Translations under genes and position numbers: made by a program
Notes under the pieces: model-generated
Seen by the model: only the letters and a program-made list of their open reading frames with translations
Told to the model about the DNA's origin: nothing
Database searches by the model: none
Assembly (NCBI RefSeq): GCF_026891095.1
Contig: NZ_JAPTNL010000003.1
Span: 248,001 to 312,000 of the forward strand
Reading direction: 5' to 3'
DNA length: 64,000 bases
Origin: Roseovarius salincola
GTDB lineage: Bacteria; Pseudomonadota; Alphaproteobacteria; Rhodobacterales; Rhodobacteraceae
Part shown: positions 12,960-21,497 of the stretch, piece after piece
Layout: the number at the start of each line of letters is the position of its first letter
Numbering within the stretch: the first letter of the stretch is position 1

Positions 12960-14375
12960 TTACTCTTTCCCGAGCGCGCGCAGCACCCGATCAAGCTGCT
13001 GACCTTGCGGACTGATATCCACAGGGGCCGTCTTGACCATGTTGTAGTAAGCCGCCGGATCATAGGTCTGAACCGCCAGGTTCAGGTCTTTCGCCGTCAA
13101 CTGCCCCATCGCTGCCAGGATCCCGTATGCCGCGACATAGACATCGATTTCCGCCGAGATGAGATTGGTGCGCGCGTCCAGAAGATCCTGTTCGGCATCC
13201 AGCACATCCAACGTCGTGCGCGCGCCCAGCTGTGCCTCTTCACGTACCCCCCGGAAAGCCACTGTCGCGGCGCGCACGGCCTCTTGGCTGGCTTCGCGGC
13301 TTGCGCGGGAGGCACGCAGATCGGCATAGGCATTCCCGACCTCCTGCTGCACCTGAAGCCGGGCAAGATGCAGCGCGCCGCGTGTCGCATCGCGCCGCGC
13401 AATGGCCTGACGTCTGAGCGCGCTCAACTGACCGCCCTGATAGATCGGGCCGCTGATCTGCACACCCACGCTGCCGGAGCGAACATAGTCGCTGCCGCCC
13501 CATTCCTCTTCGACGCCGGCGCGGGCATTGAGGTCGATACGCGGGCGCGTCGCCGCCGCTGCCGCATCGGCCGTCAGATCCGCTGCGGCCACATCATATT
13601 GCGCCTTGCGTATGTCTGGATGGGCGCGCACGGCCACGGATTTCGCCGTATTCACGTCACCGGAAAGACTTGGCGGGGACTCAGGTGTCTGCAGGTTCCC
13701 CGGCTCGCGACCCACGGCGCTGACGAATTCCTCGATCGCACGCGTCAGGTTGCCCTGCGCCGATGCCAGCCCGCTTTGGGCAAGGGCAAGCGCTGCTTCG
13801 GCCTGCGACACGTCGGTTCGGGTCACTTCACCCACCTCGAACCTGTCGCGCGCGGCCTGCAACTCCTGGCGCAGCAGGCGCAGGTTGTTCTGACGCAGCG
13901 ACACGAACTGGCTGTTGCGGCGCACGTTCATGAAGGCAACGACCGCGCGTAAAAGCACCTGCTGCTCGATACTGCGCAGAGTTTCCCGCGTGGAGAGCAC
14001 GGTTTCCTTGGCCGCCTCCACCTGAAGGCGCGTGCGTCCAAAATCATACAGCAGCAACTGCGCCGTCAGGCCAAAGCTGGCATCTGTCGAATCGATCGAC
14101 ACCGCCCCGTTGCTGTTTTGCGTCCGGGTGCGCCCGAACCCGCGGGTCACATCCGCCGACCATCCGATGATCGGACGCAACTGCGATACAGTCACCGCGA
14201 CATCCTCGTCGGCGGCGCGCAGCAAGGCGCGGTTCTGATCAAGCAGGCCACTATTGCGATATGCGCTGACCAGCGTATCGGCCAAAGTTTCCGACCAAGC
14301 TGTGACCGGAATCGAGACCACCAGGGCAAATGCCAAAACCGGGGCGAGAAATTTCTTTGTCGTCAGGCGTTTCAA
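12960..14375 (-). CDS. tolC: TolC-family outer membrane efflux protein
   Basis: 471-residue outer-membrane channel for tripartite efflux and type I secretion. A signal peptide (KKFLAPVLAFALVVSIPVTAWS, likely cut before ETLADTL) is followed by two repeated helical halves rich in QARxRFEVGEVTRTDVSQAEA-like heptads, as in the TolC duplication. No upstream ATG gives a sensible signal peptide. The best start is a TTG at 14375 with GAGGGAG seven bases upstream. It lies 34 bases after pcm, very likely in one transcript. Confidence 0.9.
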   Translation of the reverse strand: MKRLTTKKFLAPVLAFALVVSIPVTAWSETLADTLVSAYRNSGLLDQNRALLRAADEDVAVTVSQLRPIIGWSADVTRGFGRTRTQNSNGAVSIDSTDASFGLTAQLLLYDFGRTRLQVEAAKETVLSTRETLRSIEQQVLLRAVVAFMNVRRNSQFVSLRQNNLRLLRQELQAARDRFEVGEVTRTDVSQAEAALALAQSGLASAQGNLTRAIEEFVSAVGREPGNLQTPESPPSLSGDVNTAKSVAVRAHPDIRKAQYDVAAADLTADAAAAATRPRIDLNARAGVEEEWGGSDYVRSGSVGVQISGPIYQGGQLSALRRQAIARRDATRGALHLARLQVQQEVGNAYADLRASRASREASQEAVRAATVAFRGVREEAQLGARTTLDVLDAEQDLLDARTNLISAEIDVYVAAYGILAAMGQLTAKDLNLAVQTYDPAAYYNMVKTAPVDISPQGQQLDRVLRALGKE

Positions 14376-14409
14376 TGGACGCTCCCTCTTGGCCCGGCGG
14401 CGGCGCCGC

Positions 14410-15063
14410 TCACAAGGTAAATGCTGCGTGGCGCTCAAAACCGGGCAGCACCGGCGCACCGGCGTTGAAGGCGAAGCGCCATGAAATCTCGCCATCAATC
14501 CGATAACCAATGCGCACCGCGCCCAATGCGCCCTCCATGAACAGGCAGGCGATGCGTCCGCCCTCCTTGACCTGATCACTCAGCGCTTCGGGCAAGTGTT
14601 CGACCGCGCCCTGGATAACCACCACGTCATAGGGTCCGTGCTCGGGGGCGCCCTGCATCAGCGGGCCTTCGTGGACGATAACATTGTCCGCGCCGTTTTC
14701 CGACAGCAGGCCCGGCGCCTCATTCGCCATTTCCGCAGATTCCTCGACAGCGACCACGGCTTCGGCGACCCGCGCCATCACCGCAGACGAATACCCAAGG
14801 GCACATCCCACATCCAGCACCAGTTCATCGGCCTGGATGTCCAGCGCATCGAGCATCTTCGCAAGGATTCGCGGGTCGAGAATCACCCGACCGCCACCCA
14901 GGTCGATATTCTCGCCCATGTAGGCGGCCTCGCGCAGCTCCACCGGCACGAACGCCTCGCGCGGAACCGACATCATCGCGTCAATAATTGGGAATTTCGT
15001 TACATCGGACGGGCGGATCTGCGTGTCCACCATCACGGCGCGCCGCGCGGCATAATCTGTCAT
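14410..15063 (-). CDS. pcm: protein-L-isoaspartate O-methyltransferase family protein
   Basis: 217-residue SAM-dependent methyltransferase. VDTQIRPSDVTKFPIIDAMM and VPREAFVPVELREAAYMGEN form the family N-terminus. LVLDVGCALGYSSAVMARV is the SAM-binding motif I. The usual PCMT role is repair of isoaspartyl damage in proteins. The GxGxGY form found in E. coli Pcm is altered here (GCALGYS), common in the alphaproteobacterial branch found next to tolC, so catalytic activity on isoaspartate is not certain. Start 15063 gives the usual MTDYAARRAVMVDTQ beginning. Confidence 0.85.
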   Translation of the reverse strand: MTDYAARRAVMVDTQIRPSDVTKFPIIDAMMSVPREAFVPVELREAAYMGENIDLGGGRVILDPRILAKMLDALDIQADELVLDVGCALGYSSAVMARVAEAVVAVEESAEMANEAPGLLSENGADNVIVHEGPLMQGAPEHGPYDVVVIQGAVEHLPEALSDQVKEGGRIACLFMEGALGAVRIGYRIDGEISWRFAFNAGAPVLPGFERHAAFTL

Positions 15064-15207
15064 CGGTCGAACTCTTGTCTTCCATGAACCTGCTTCATAT
15101 CTACACATATAGATCAGCAAGGAACAACGCAAATCCGCGCACAATAGCTGCGCGCCGGGCCTTGCGCAGAGTGCGATGATCGGATAACCGATCTCAACCA
15201 CTTGAGC

Positions 15208-15278
15208 GGCGAGTTGGCGGAGTGGTGACGCAGCGGATTGCAAATCCGTGTACACCGGTTCGATTCCGGTACTCGCCT
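15208..15278 (+). tRNA. tRNA-Cys (anticodon GCA)
   Basis: 71-base cloverleaf without encoded CCA. The acceptor GGCGAGT pairs with ACTCGCC, the anticodon loop reads TTGCAAA inside the GGATT/AATCC stem, the T arm is CCGGTTCGATTCCGG, and the discriminator base is T, as in tRNA-Cys. The gene is the likely integration target of the element to its right: the integrase gene lies 72 bases beyond it. Confidence 0.95.
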
Positions 15279-15281
15279 CCA
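15252..15281. other. putative attL at the 3' end of tRNA-Cys
   Basis: Tyrosine integrases of genomic islands commonly recombine in the T-arm/acceptor end of a tRNA, restoring the gene by an identical copy at the element border. Here the tRNA-Cys 3' end is directly followed by an integrase gene pointing toward it. I saw no second copy of the T-arm plus acceptor sequence in the window, so the right border is outside. The exact crossover bases cannot be set. Confidence 0.5.
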
Positions 15282-15349
15282 ATAAAATCAATGACTTGCG
15301 TCATTTTCGACCTCCTTCGCCGTTGATTTTGAAACAATCGTTGAAACTT

Positions 15350-16381
15350 TCATGGTTCGCTCTTTTCGCGCGCCAGTCGGTTCCGAGCCTCCTGAGCGCG
15401 GCTTGCGAGCTCTCGTTGCCGGACCTGGCCGCCATATTTCTTCAGCATCTCAACGCCAGAATGTCCGGTCACAGACTTGACCATCTCGTCATCGCAGCCG
15501 GCCAGATAGAGCTCGATCGTCGCGTTTTTGCGTAACCCGTGGGTCTTGTATCGCGCGGCGTCCGCGTGCTTCATCCGCGCCTTTATCGCGCGCATTTCTT
15601 GAGCAATCGTCCGGTAGCTGACGGGCTGACCATTGGAGTCGGTGACTAGGCGTCCCTCTCGATGTTCCAAGCCTTGCAGATAGTCACTCAGACGATCCGT
15701 AAGTGGGATCCATAGCGGTTTATTCGTCTTCCCTTGAGTCAGGTCGAAGCCGTCGTTCGCAACGTGAGCCCACTCCATCTTGAGGACGTCGCCGATTCTC
15801 TGTCCGGTCCCAAGGCAAAGCTCGTAGACAAGGCGCGCCCGCGGAGTTGCAAGCCCTTCAAACTCTTCGCGCACATCATCTGGCCAAGGTTCCCACCCAT
15901 CGCTTTGCTGTTTGAAAAGCGGGATTCCCTTTGCCGGGTTGCCATGCTCTTTCTTCGTAAACCCGATCAAACGCGCATGGTTCATCAGGACCACCATCAC
16001 CTGCACGAGATAGTTCGCCTGTCGCCAGTGGTCTGCATTGGCGCGATGCAACTCATAAATGTGATGCGTCTCGATCCTGGCAGGGTCTTTGTCGCCCCAG
16101 ATCTCTCGTATGTGGGACATGTAGCGCCTGTAGTCAGATTTCGTGCGCGGCTTGAGTTTCTTGTAGGCGTCGCTTTGAAAATAGCTTTTGATCAATGCCT
16201 CAAAGTTCCGCTTTACCGGCTTTGGGGCCGGTTTACCCCGCAGCAACCGGTTATAATGGTCCCAAAACTCGGGTGAGCCCACCTCCTCGTGCATCATGAC
16301 AGAAATGCCTCGGGCACGTCTTATGAAACGCACGTAACCACGGTCGCGATACACGTACTTGGGCAGGCTCTTTCTCGTCAT
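15350..16381 (-). CDS. int: tyrosine-type site-specific integrase
   Basis: 343-residue tyrosine recombinase for integration and excision. The N-terminal SAM-like core-binding domain covers about residues 70-170 (SYFQSDAYKKLKPRTKSDYR). The catalytic domain has the first Arg in GTGQRIGDVLKMEW, the HxxR pair in YKTHGLRKNA, the third-box His in VTGHSG and the nucleophile Tyr in LKKYGGQ; all are present, so it should be active. It reads toward tRNA-Cys, the expected target. The start overlaps the preceding small gene by four bases, implying co-expression with it. Confidence 0.93.
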   Translation of the reverse strand: MTRKSLPKYVYRDRGYVRFIRRARGISVMMHEEVGSPEFWDHYNRLLRGKPAPKPVKRNFEALIKSYFQSDAYKKLKPRTKSDYRRYMSHIREIWGDKDPARIETHHIYELHRANADHWRQANYLVQVMVVLMNHARLIGFTKKEHGNPAKGIPLFKQQSDGWEPWPDDVREEFEGLATPRARLVYELCLGTGQRIGDVLKMEWAHVANDGFDLTQGKTNKPLWIPLTDRLSDYLQGLEHREGRLVTDSNGQPVSYRTIAQEMRAIKARMKHADAARYKTHGLRKNATIELYLAGCDDEMVKSVTGHSGVEMLKKYGGQVRQRELASRAQEARNRLAREKSEP

Positions 16382-16569
16382 TCTCGCATTCTCAAGTCGC
16401 CGTTAAGAAATTCGTCATTGCTATCCGGCTCGACCATGCCAGCATCGACCGTGACGCTGCCATCAGGTTTGATTTCGAACCTCGCCCTCAACCAGCCTGC
16501 CTCCCGCGCCTCGCGAATGAGGGCAGATGCTGCTTGGCGCGCGATCGTGTGAACATTTCTGTGCGTCAT
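16378..16569 (-). CDS. small hypothetical protein coupled to integrase
   Basis: 63 residues from MTHRNVHTIARQAASALIRE; an alternative start at 16611 would overlap the upstream RHH gene. The middle is a helix and then WLRARFEIKPDGSVTVDAG, a short pattern I associate with small phage and island proteins of unknown role. Stop and integrase start overlap (ATGA). It could be a directionality or regulatory partner of the integrase; that is inference from position only. Confidence 0.5.
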   Translation of the reverse strand: MTHRNVHTIARQAASALIREAREAGWLRARFEIKPDGSVTVDAGMVEPDSNDEFLNGDLRMRE

Positions 16570-16588
16570 ATGTTTTCCCGTCAGTGCA

Positions 16589-16756
16589 TCAATCTGCCGC
16601 CGTTTCGGCATGCTGTTGATCTGCCCGTTTCTTGGCAGCCAACAAAGCTCGAACGACCTCGGAGTTTTGCGAGCTATAATTACGCTGAGCTTCTTCCTTA
16701 ACCCAGTCTTTGAGCTCCTTTGGTAGCCGGAGCATTAGCGGTTCGCGACAGTGCAT
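16589..16756 (-). CDS. Arc-like ribbon-helix-helix DNA-binding protein
   Basis: 55-residue protein. LMLRLPKELKDWVKEEAQ followed by NYSSQNSEVVRALLAA is the Arc/MetJ ribbon-helix-helix pattern: a short beta strand that enters the DNA groove, then two helices. A strong GGAGGTGAATTG ribosome site precedes the ATG at 16756. It heads the transcript through the small gene to the integrase and so may control excision. A second RHH gene is transcribed divergently 84 bases away. Confidence 0.7.
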   Translation of the reverse strand: MHCREPLMLRLPKELKDWVKEEAQRNYSSQNSEVVRALLAAKKRADQQHAETAAD

Positions 16757-16770
16757 CAATTCACCTCCTG

Positions 16771-16787
16771 TATAGGCTTGACTTATA
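16771..16787. promoter_or_regulatory. candidate operator between two divergent RHH genes
   Basis: TATAGGCTTGACTTATA is an imperfect palindrome (TATA ends plus one matched inner pair) lying within the 84-base gap between two RHH genes. On the minus strand a TTGACG box is also present upstream. RHH proteins usually bind short repeats in their own promoter; this is the most symmetrical candidate seen. Confidence 0.3.
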
Positions 16788-16840
16788 CATGGCGAGCCGC
16801 CAGCATTGCGTCAAGAACAAATTCATGGCTAGGAGCCAGT

Positions 16841-17170
16841 ATGGCTGAATATCCTTCATCAACCCAGGACAAGTACATCATCCGCATGCCTGACGGCTTG
16901 CGGGATCGGATCCGGGAAAAAGCGGACGCGAACCGCCGGAGCATGAACGCCGAGATCGTCGCCTTGCTGGAAGAGCACTATCCGCCGCAAACTCCGGAGA
17001 CCGTTCAAGAACCAGCCGCGCGGATCCTGCTTTGGCTCGCCAGGCGTATAAGGCGTCAGGACCCCAAACCCGGCTCGGCGCGCGACCGTCGGGCGCAGCT
17101 TTATGAGACGGTCGCCTCCGATATCGTCACGCGCGCGGATGCCATCGCCCGCAGCGCGAAGGAGCGCTAG
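16841..17170 (+). CDS. Arc-family ribbon-helix-helix protein with C-terminal extension
   Basis: 109 residues. DKYIIRMPDGLRDRIREKADANRRSMNAEIVALLEEHYP is a full Arc-type RHH domain at residues 9-48 (shown as one pattern of strand, helix A, helix B), followed by a basic helical tail (RILLWLARRIRRQDP and later ETVASDIVTRADAIAR) of unknown role. Start 16841 has AGGAG six bases upstream. It probably regulates its own promoter and the divergent integrase transcript. Confidence 0.75.
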   Translation: MAEYPSSTQDKYIIRMPDGLRDRIREKADANRRSMNAEIVALLEEHYPPQTPETVQEPAARILLWLARRIRRQDPKPGSARDRRAQLYETVASDIVTRADAIARSAKER

Positions 17171-17229
17171 CGAGTTTGACGCAGCCACCGAGCGTGAACC
17201 GTCACTGATGCCTTGCAACTGCCGCGCCA

Positions 17230-17871
17230 TCAGTAACTCACCCACTCGAAGCCATGGTTGCCTTCGTGGTCCTCCCACTCAACACCAACGCCGCGGCGCC
17301 AGCTGGCCCATGAGCATTGCCGCGATGGCAGCACCCAAGTCGGCGCTGCTGCAGGTGTGGTGGACTGCCAGTCGAAGTCGCCCTGGGTCCCGTATGTCCC
17401 GAGGCGCATCGTAAATCGCTCTTCGCAATCGTCCTCGCGGCCACGTTCACGATGGCTGTAGTGCCGCACATCCCAAACCCGGATCGAGCGCACGAAGTCG
17501 AATTCCCGGCCGCTGATGTCTATGTCTGCGCCACCTTCCACCACCTGGGCCAAGATGATTTGGCCAAGCGCCTCGCCGCGTTGGTGGCTGGCTTCCCAGA
17601 TTCTGGGGGCCGTGCTTTGCACCGGCGCGTGCCCGACCACCCCCATCGGACAACGCCAGATCTGCAACGGCGGCTCGATCGGCCAGGGTGTGATGCGGCG
17701 GATGAACACCGCTCGAGCGTGAGAACATTCTGCTGACGCGGGCCACCCACCAGCCAGGCAAAGCAGAATGGCGCAGTCAACTTGGTAGGCTTTCGCCGCT
17801 TGGGGAGCCACACTGGAAAGAACGGCCATCGCGACCCCAACACACCATTTCCTGAAGAGTACACACCACAT
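17230..17871 (-). CDS. secreted cysteine-containing protein of conjugative elements, unknown function
   Basis: 213 residues with a signal peptide (CVGVAMAVLSSVAPQAAKA, cut before YQVDCAILLCLAGG). The conserved-looking stretch AVFIRRITPWPIEPPLQIWR follows, and cysteines occur at DCAILLC, AEC and RCPMG; the C-terminus is rich in Trp and acidic residues. I recall similar proteins next to VirB-type transfer genes in roseobacter plasmids and islands, but cannot name a family. Periplasmic location and a link to the transfer apparatus are inferences. Confidence 0.6.
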   Translation of the reverse strand: MWCVLFRKWCVGVAMAVLSSVAPQAAKAYQVDCAILLCLAGGWPASAECSHARAVFIRRITPWPIEPPLQIWRCPMGVVGHAPVQSTAPRIWEASHQRGEALGQIILAQVVEGGADIDISGREFDFVRSIRVWDVRHYSHRERGREDDCEERFTMRLGTYGTQGDFDWQSTTPAAAPTWVLPSRQCSWASWRRGVGVEWEDHEGNHGFEWVSY

Positions 17872-18029
17872 AGCATTCAGTGCCTTTTGATTACATTGCT
17901 ATAATACTGATATCCTATGCCTATCATCCCCTGATACACCATATGCGAGCATAGACTTTGTGATGCTCGCGCGCGTTTTGTGGAATATATTCCGTAGAGC
18001 GATCCTCATGATTTGGCCGAAGACAGGCC

Positions 18030-18242
18030 ATGAAACTGAGGGAACAAGTAGGGCTAAATATCCGGAATCTAAGAAGTTCCAAGGGTATGAGCCAAGAACA
18101 ACTAGCTTTAGCTGCTGACATTGATCGCAGCTATGTTAGCGAAATCGAACTCGCCAGATTTTCGGCATCAGTCGATCTTCTGGAGAAGATCGCGCGTGCC
18201 CTCGATGTCGCTCCGAAGGAATTGTTTAACGAGAGGGGCTAG
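18030..18242 (+). CDS. XRE-family transcriptional regulator
   Basis: 70-residue single-domain helix-turn-helix protein. LGLNIRNLR-type start, then SQEQLALAADIDRSYVSEIE is the recognition part, and ASVDLLEKIARALDVAPKELF closes the domain, as in lambda-repressor-like XRE proteins. It has no extra sensor domain. It is followed two bases later by a 66-residue gene, so the two form an operon. Confidence 0.85.
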   Translation: MKLREQVGLNIRNLRSSKGMSQEQLALAADIDRSYVSEIELARFSASVDLLEKIARALDVAPKELFNERG

Positions 18243-18244
18243 TT

Positions 18245-18445
18245 ATGCCCGGATTTGAGAATGTTCGCTCAATCGCCGAAGCCATTGGCCGCGTTAAGTG
18301 TATCAACACAGGCGTTGAAATCGGTCTGCTCTACCGATGGGACAACGGCGAGACCCAGGCAGCATTATACGATGGCTGCGATCCTACATCACTGAACCGC
18401 CCCGATCATCCGGCTGAACCGGACAATGGGGGAAACCGCAGCTAA
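18245..18445 (+). CDS. hypothetical protein in operon with XRE regulator
   Basis: 66 residues starting MPGFENVRSIAEAIGRVKCI; no membrane segment, signal or known motif. It begins two bases after the regulator stop, so translation is probably coupled. The pair could be a regulator with its target or a small toxin-antitoxin set, but nothing in the sequence decides this. Confidence 0.5.
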   Translation: MPGFENVRSIAEAIGRVKCINTGVEIGLLYRWDNGETQAALYDGCDPTSLNRPDHPAEPDNGGNRS

Positions 18446-19012
18446 CGGTCGGCCTGGGCTCTATTTCACGGATGCTGCGATCTCCACGAGCGGGCGTTTC
18501 GCGCAGGGAGCGGAGTTTGCAAAATTTTGGGTGTTTTCCGACAGCAGCCGTTCGTGTGAAATGCGGCGAATGTCGGTTGAGCCCTTCCGCGACTTTGGTG
18601 CATAGCGCAGCATGAGGGAGAATGGGCGAACAGCCGACCTCCGCTACCGGTTCGCGAACTGCGCTAAGGACGCAAATTGTCCTGTAAGCTGGGCTGCTGC
18701 AGTCTTTTTGCCGAGCGCGATGACAGCTCTTCCAACCTTCGTTACTAAAGCCTGCAGCAACGTTCTGACCAAGCCTGCCTAGGTAGTCGGGTTCTCGCCA
18801 TGTGACCTCAGAATGTCTATTCTTTGTCTTTCTCGGCAGAACTCAACAGATATGAGTGCCATTTTGTGATATTATGTCTATATATTGCGAGACAAAGTGA
18901 CATTTTGGAATAGGAATGGCGACTGGAAACGCGTCATTTTTGCTGTCGTGGCGTTGAAATGTCCAGGGGAAGTGTGCCATTATCTTGTTGAAATCAAGAA
19001 AGGGCTACATAG
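18446..19012. other. non-coding stretch of 567 bp
   Basis: No convincing gene on either strand. The left two thirds look like decayed roseobacter intergenic sequence. The right part is AT-rich (18,860-18,960) and must hold the promoter of the XRE gene at 19,013. It contains TGTCT and AGACA as a 5-bp inverted repeat around ATATATTGCG, and two nearby CATTTTG/CATTTTG-like direct copies, possible operator elements. Confidence 0.4.
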
Positions 19013-19936
19013 ATGGGACATATTCACCCAAATAAGCTGAAGTTTCTTCGCGAGCGCCGCAACCTGTCGCAAGCGCAGTTGGCGGACGCATCAGATGTCA
19101 GTCAGAAGCAGATCAGCAGGCTCGAGCAGAGCAATGACAATGACACCTTGAATACTTGTCAAGGCAAGACGCTCCAAAACCTGGCGAGCGCTCTCAACGT
19201 ATCTGCTGATGAGCTATCGACTCCTCCTGAAGGCGACTTTGAGAAAAGAGCCGAGGCTCTAGGGCTGAAGCGTGCTTCGTTCTATCTCTCAGAGCAAGAT
19301 CGCCTGAATTACCGGTTTCTTGAGGCGCGGTACGGGGTTAAGGCGCACGATATACTTAGGGCCGCTCCTTTGCTGTTCCTTGTAACTGCGGAAATGAGCC
19401 TCGCAGAAAGAAGGGAACGCTTAGCGGAACTCGAGGACGCTCTGTGGCGTGTTCCTGAAGACTTCCACAGCCACTTGGGCGATGTTCGTATCGGCCTCGG
19501 CAGGGTCGAAGAGGCGGGGAGAGCTGAAGCTCAATCAATCGAGAAGCGCGACCTGTCGGGCTCCACCATCACTGACGATGAATGGTCTGATTGGTACAAG
19601 GGCTCGGGCGACCTCTTTGTTGACTTCTTGGATCGCAAAGCTCGTGAACTTTCGCCAGACGCTATGGGTGAACGGGATGAGGTCTCGGGCAACTTTTCTT
19701 CGCTCCGTGTGAGCATATTCGACACAACGCTTGATGAGCTGTCTGCGGGTAATTCCCTAGCGCGGCTGGCCCTTGAGAGCGGTGATGTTCACCCGCGCGA
19801 TATTCCCAAAGAACTGAGTGCTGACGATCAGTCTGGCGCACGAGCACGTTGGCTAGAAGAACACTGTTCTGAAGAAACGAAAAAGGCGCACGAACGGCGT
19901 TTGACCGAACTCGGCTCAATCAACATTCCGGACTGA
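19013..19936 (+). CDS. XRE-family regulator with large C-terminal domain
   Basis: 307 residues. Residues 6-70 are an XRE helix-turn-helix (LKFLRERRNLSQAQLADAS then SQKQISRLEQS). The remaining 230 residues are helical, acidic and unlike anything I recognise (ERAEALGLKRASFYLSEQ-like region, AAPLLFLVTAEMSLAERRER). Codons are less GC-biased than in the chromosome part, fitting island DNA. It leads a three-gene cluster with 19947 and 20234 and may both sense a signal and control that cluster. Confidence 0.7.
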   Translation: MGHIHPNKLKFLRERRNLSQAQLADASDVSQKQISRLEQSNDNDTLNTCQGKTLQNLASALNVSADELSTPPEGDFEKRAEALGLKRASFYLSEQDRLNYRFLEARYGVKAHDILRAAPLLFLVTAEMSLAERRERLAELEDALWRVPEDFHSHLGDVRIGLGRVEEAGRAEAQSIEKRDLSGSTITDDEWSDWYKGSGDLFVDFLDRKARELSPDAMGERDEVSGNFSSLRVSIFDTTLDELSAGNSLARLALESGDVHPRDIPKELSADDQSGARARWLEEHCSEETKKAHERRLTELGSINIPD

Positions 19937-19946
19937 GGAGAAAGCG

Positions 19947-20237
19947 ATGTCGTACTCAATCACACAACATGCCGAAACGCGGATGAACCAGCGAGGCATC
20001 CGCAAAGAAGACTTCGGACTCATTTTGGCTGCCGCCGATCAAGTCGCTTCGGACGCATATCTAATGACAAACGAGATCGTCGATGAAGAGATCGCACGTC
20101 GAAAAAAAGAAATTCAGCAGTTTGAGAGGCTGCGCGGCAAGAAATTGATCGTCGAAGGGGGCACCATCATCACCAGCTACCACGCAACCCAACGTGACCA
20201 GACAAGAACTTATCGCAAAGGGAGGGCGTACGCATGA
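19947..20237 (+). CDS. DUF4258-like small protein
   Basis: 96 residues. The start SITQHAETRMNQRGIRKEDFG matches the HAxxRMxxRGI pattern of DUF4258 proteins, a family often seen near regulators and toxin-like genes. The end is basic (ATQRDQTRTYRKGRAYA). A GAGGAG ribosome site lies nine bases after the preceding stop, and the stop overlaps the next start by four bases, so the three genes are one unit. An RNase-toxin-like role is possible but unproven. Confidence 0.6.
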   Translation: MSYSITQHAETRMNQRGIRKEDFGLILAAADQVASDAYLMTNEIVDEEIARRKKEIQQFERLRGKKLIVEGGTIITSYHATQRDQTRTYRKGRAYA

Positions 20238-20857
20238 ACACCGAGCCGAACACGGGAAGCTCCAACATGAGCCAGCGAAACAGTGAGACCAGCGGGCTGC
20301 AAGCGGAGCATCGCCAAAGAATGAACAGCTTTTCGGAAGACCAACTAGACATTCCAAGCCTAAAGGAAGTGAGATCGTCCGTCTCGAGCGGGATAACTCA
20401 AATCGTCGAATTCTTCTTGGACGGCAACCACCGCTCTGCCCACGTCGATGAAATCGTCGATGGAATCCAAATAGAGAATGGAGCCGAAAAGGAATCCGTA
20501 TACTCAACCATAGACCCCTATACGGACGGCGCGGCGAAACGGGATGACGGCAAACCTCTCCTATTCCGCAGGATATCTCCTGGGCAGTACCAGTTCATTG
20601 GCTTTGATGGCGATCCGCTCGATCTTACAAAGAAGCTGACCTTTAGGAGCGATCTTCTTCGAGAGGCTTACAGCGTTTTTTGTGGTTTTGTTCGAAAGAG
20701 CGGCAAAGAGGCTGAGTTCAAGAGCAAGAGCACGTCAGACCGTATTCAAGTATTCCACGCAAACCTAAAAAGAAAGCCGGTGCTTCTGCACATGGGAGCC
20801 GAAAACCTGCGCAGCCGCAACGATCTCCGTAGGGCTGTTGCTCAGTTGAAGCTATAG
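20234..20857 (+). CDS. hypothetical protein with possible winged-helix part
   Basis: 207 residues, soluble. SSGITQIVEFFLDGNHRSAHVDEIVDGIQIENG followed by SVYSTIDPYT and LLFRRISPGQYQFIGF looks like a HARE-type winged helix often found in restriction or silencing systems (pattern reading only; described in pieces). The C-terminal part has KSKSTSDRIQVFHANLKRK. It is the last gene of the XRE - DUF4258-like - HARE-like cluster. Confidence 0.5.
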   Translation: MNTEPNTGSSNMSQRNSETSGLQAEHRQRMNSFSEDQLDIPSLKEVRSSVSSGITQIVEFFLDGNHRSAHVDEIVDGIQIENGAEKESVYSTIDPYTDGAAKRDDGKPLLFRRISPGQYQFIGFDGDPLDLTKKLTFRSDLLREAYSVFCGFVRKSGKEAEFKSKSTSDRIQVFHANLKRKPVLLHMGAENLRSRNDLRRAVAQLKL

Positions 20858-21053
20858 GCGCGGGAAGCCGCCAACTAGGCCTCCTTTGAAATGTCGCCAG
20901 TGGCTCTTTAGAGGCCGCTTCGTCCGCATCTGGCCCTTCCACCCGCGTAGCGCGTGCGCCCCCACCTTTTCGTCCCGCACCATGTCCGCTTCGGGTCCGA
21001 CAGCCCTCATCTGAGCGCTTCCATCAGGAACGGTTTGCGAACTGGGGGCGCCC

Positions 21054-21335
21054 TCACTCCTGTGCGAGTAACTCGATCATCTGCGCGTAGGCTTGCGTCA
21101 GCTGCTGCACCTCGTCGAACACCGCGCGCCGTTCGCGCTCGAGACAGCGGAAGTAGGCCTGCGCATCGGTGAAGTAGATCTCGAAGTCCTCGCGGAGCAG
21201 ATCGGCATAGGCGCGGATATCGGCCAGCTCGGCGGGCATGAAGGGCGCCGCGGGGGCCATGCAGCCTTGCGCAAATCCCGCGGTGCCACATGCCATCACC
21301 AACATCGCCACGCCCCATGTTCTCATTGCTATCAT
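21054..21335 (-). CDS. small secreted protein near the transfer operon
   Basis: 93 residues with a signal peptide (WGVAMLVMACGTAGFAQG) and a helical mature part (ELADIRAYADLLREDFEIYF, then RAVFDEVQQLTQAYAQMIEL). An ATG at 21326 has AGGATG seven bases upstream and may be the true start. It is divergent from the VirB operon, so probably a periplasmic accessory protein of conjugation; function unknown. Confidence 0.55.
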   Translation of the reverse strand: MIAMRTWGVAMLVMACGTAGFAQGCMAPAAPFMPAELADIRAYADLLREDFEIYFTDAQAYFRCLERERRAVFDEVQQLTQAYAQMIELLAQE

Positions 21336-21497
21336 CCTGACTTGGATTCCAAAGGCTGCTGCAGTATTTTTCCATTAACGCATGACGGCTGTATTGGCCC
21401 CCAATATACGTCTTGATTGCAGTATTATAATCTTGTAGTGATCTGGCAGTCCATGGGGGACAGCCGGATCTCTGCCAACGTGCGAAGGCCCGGATCG

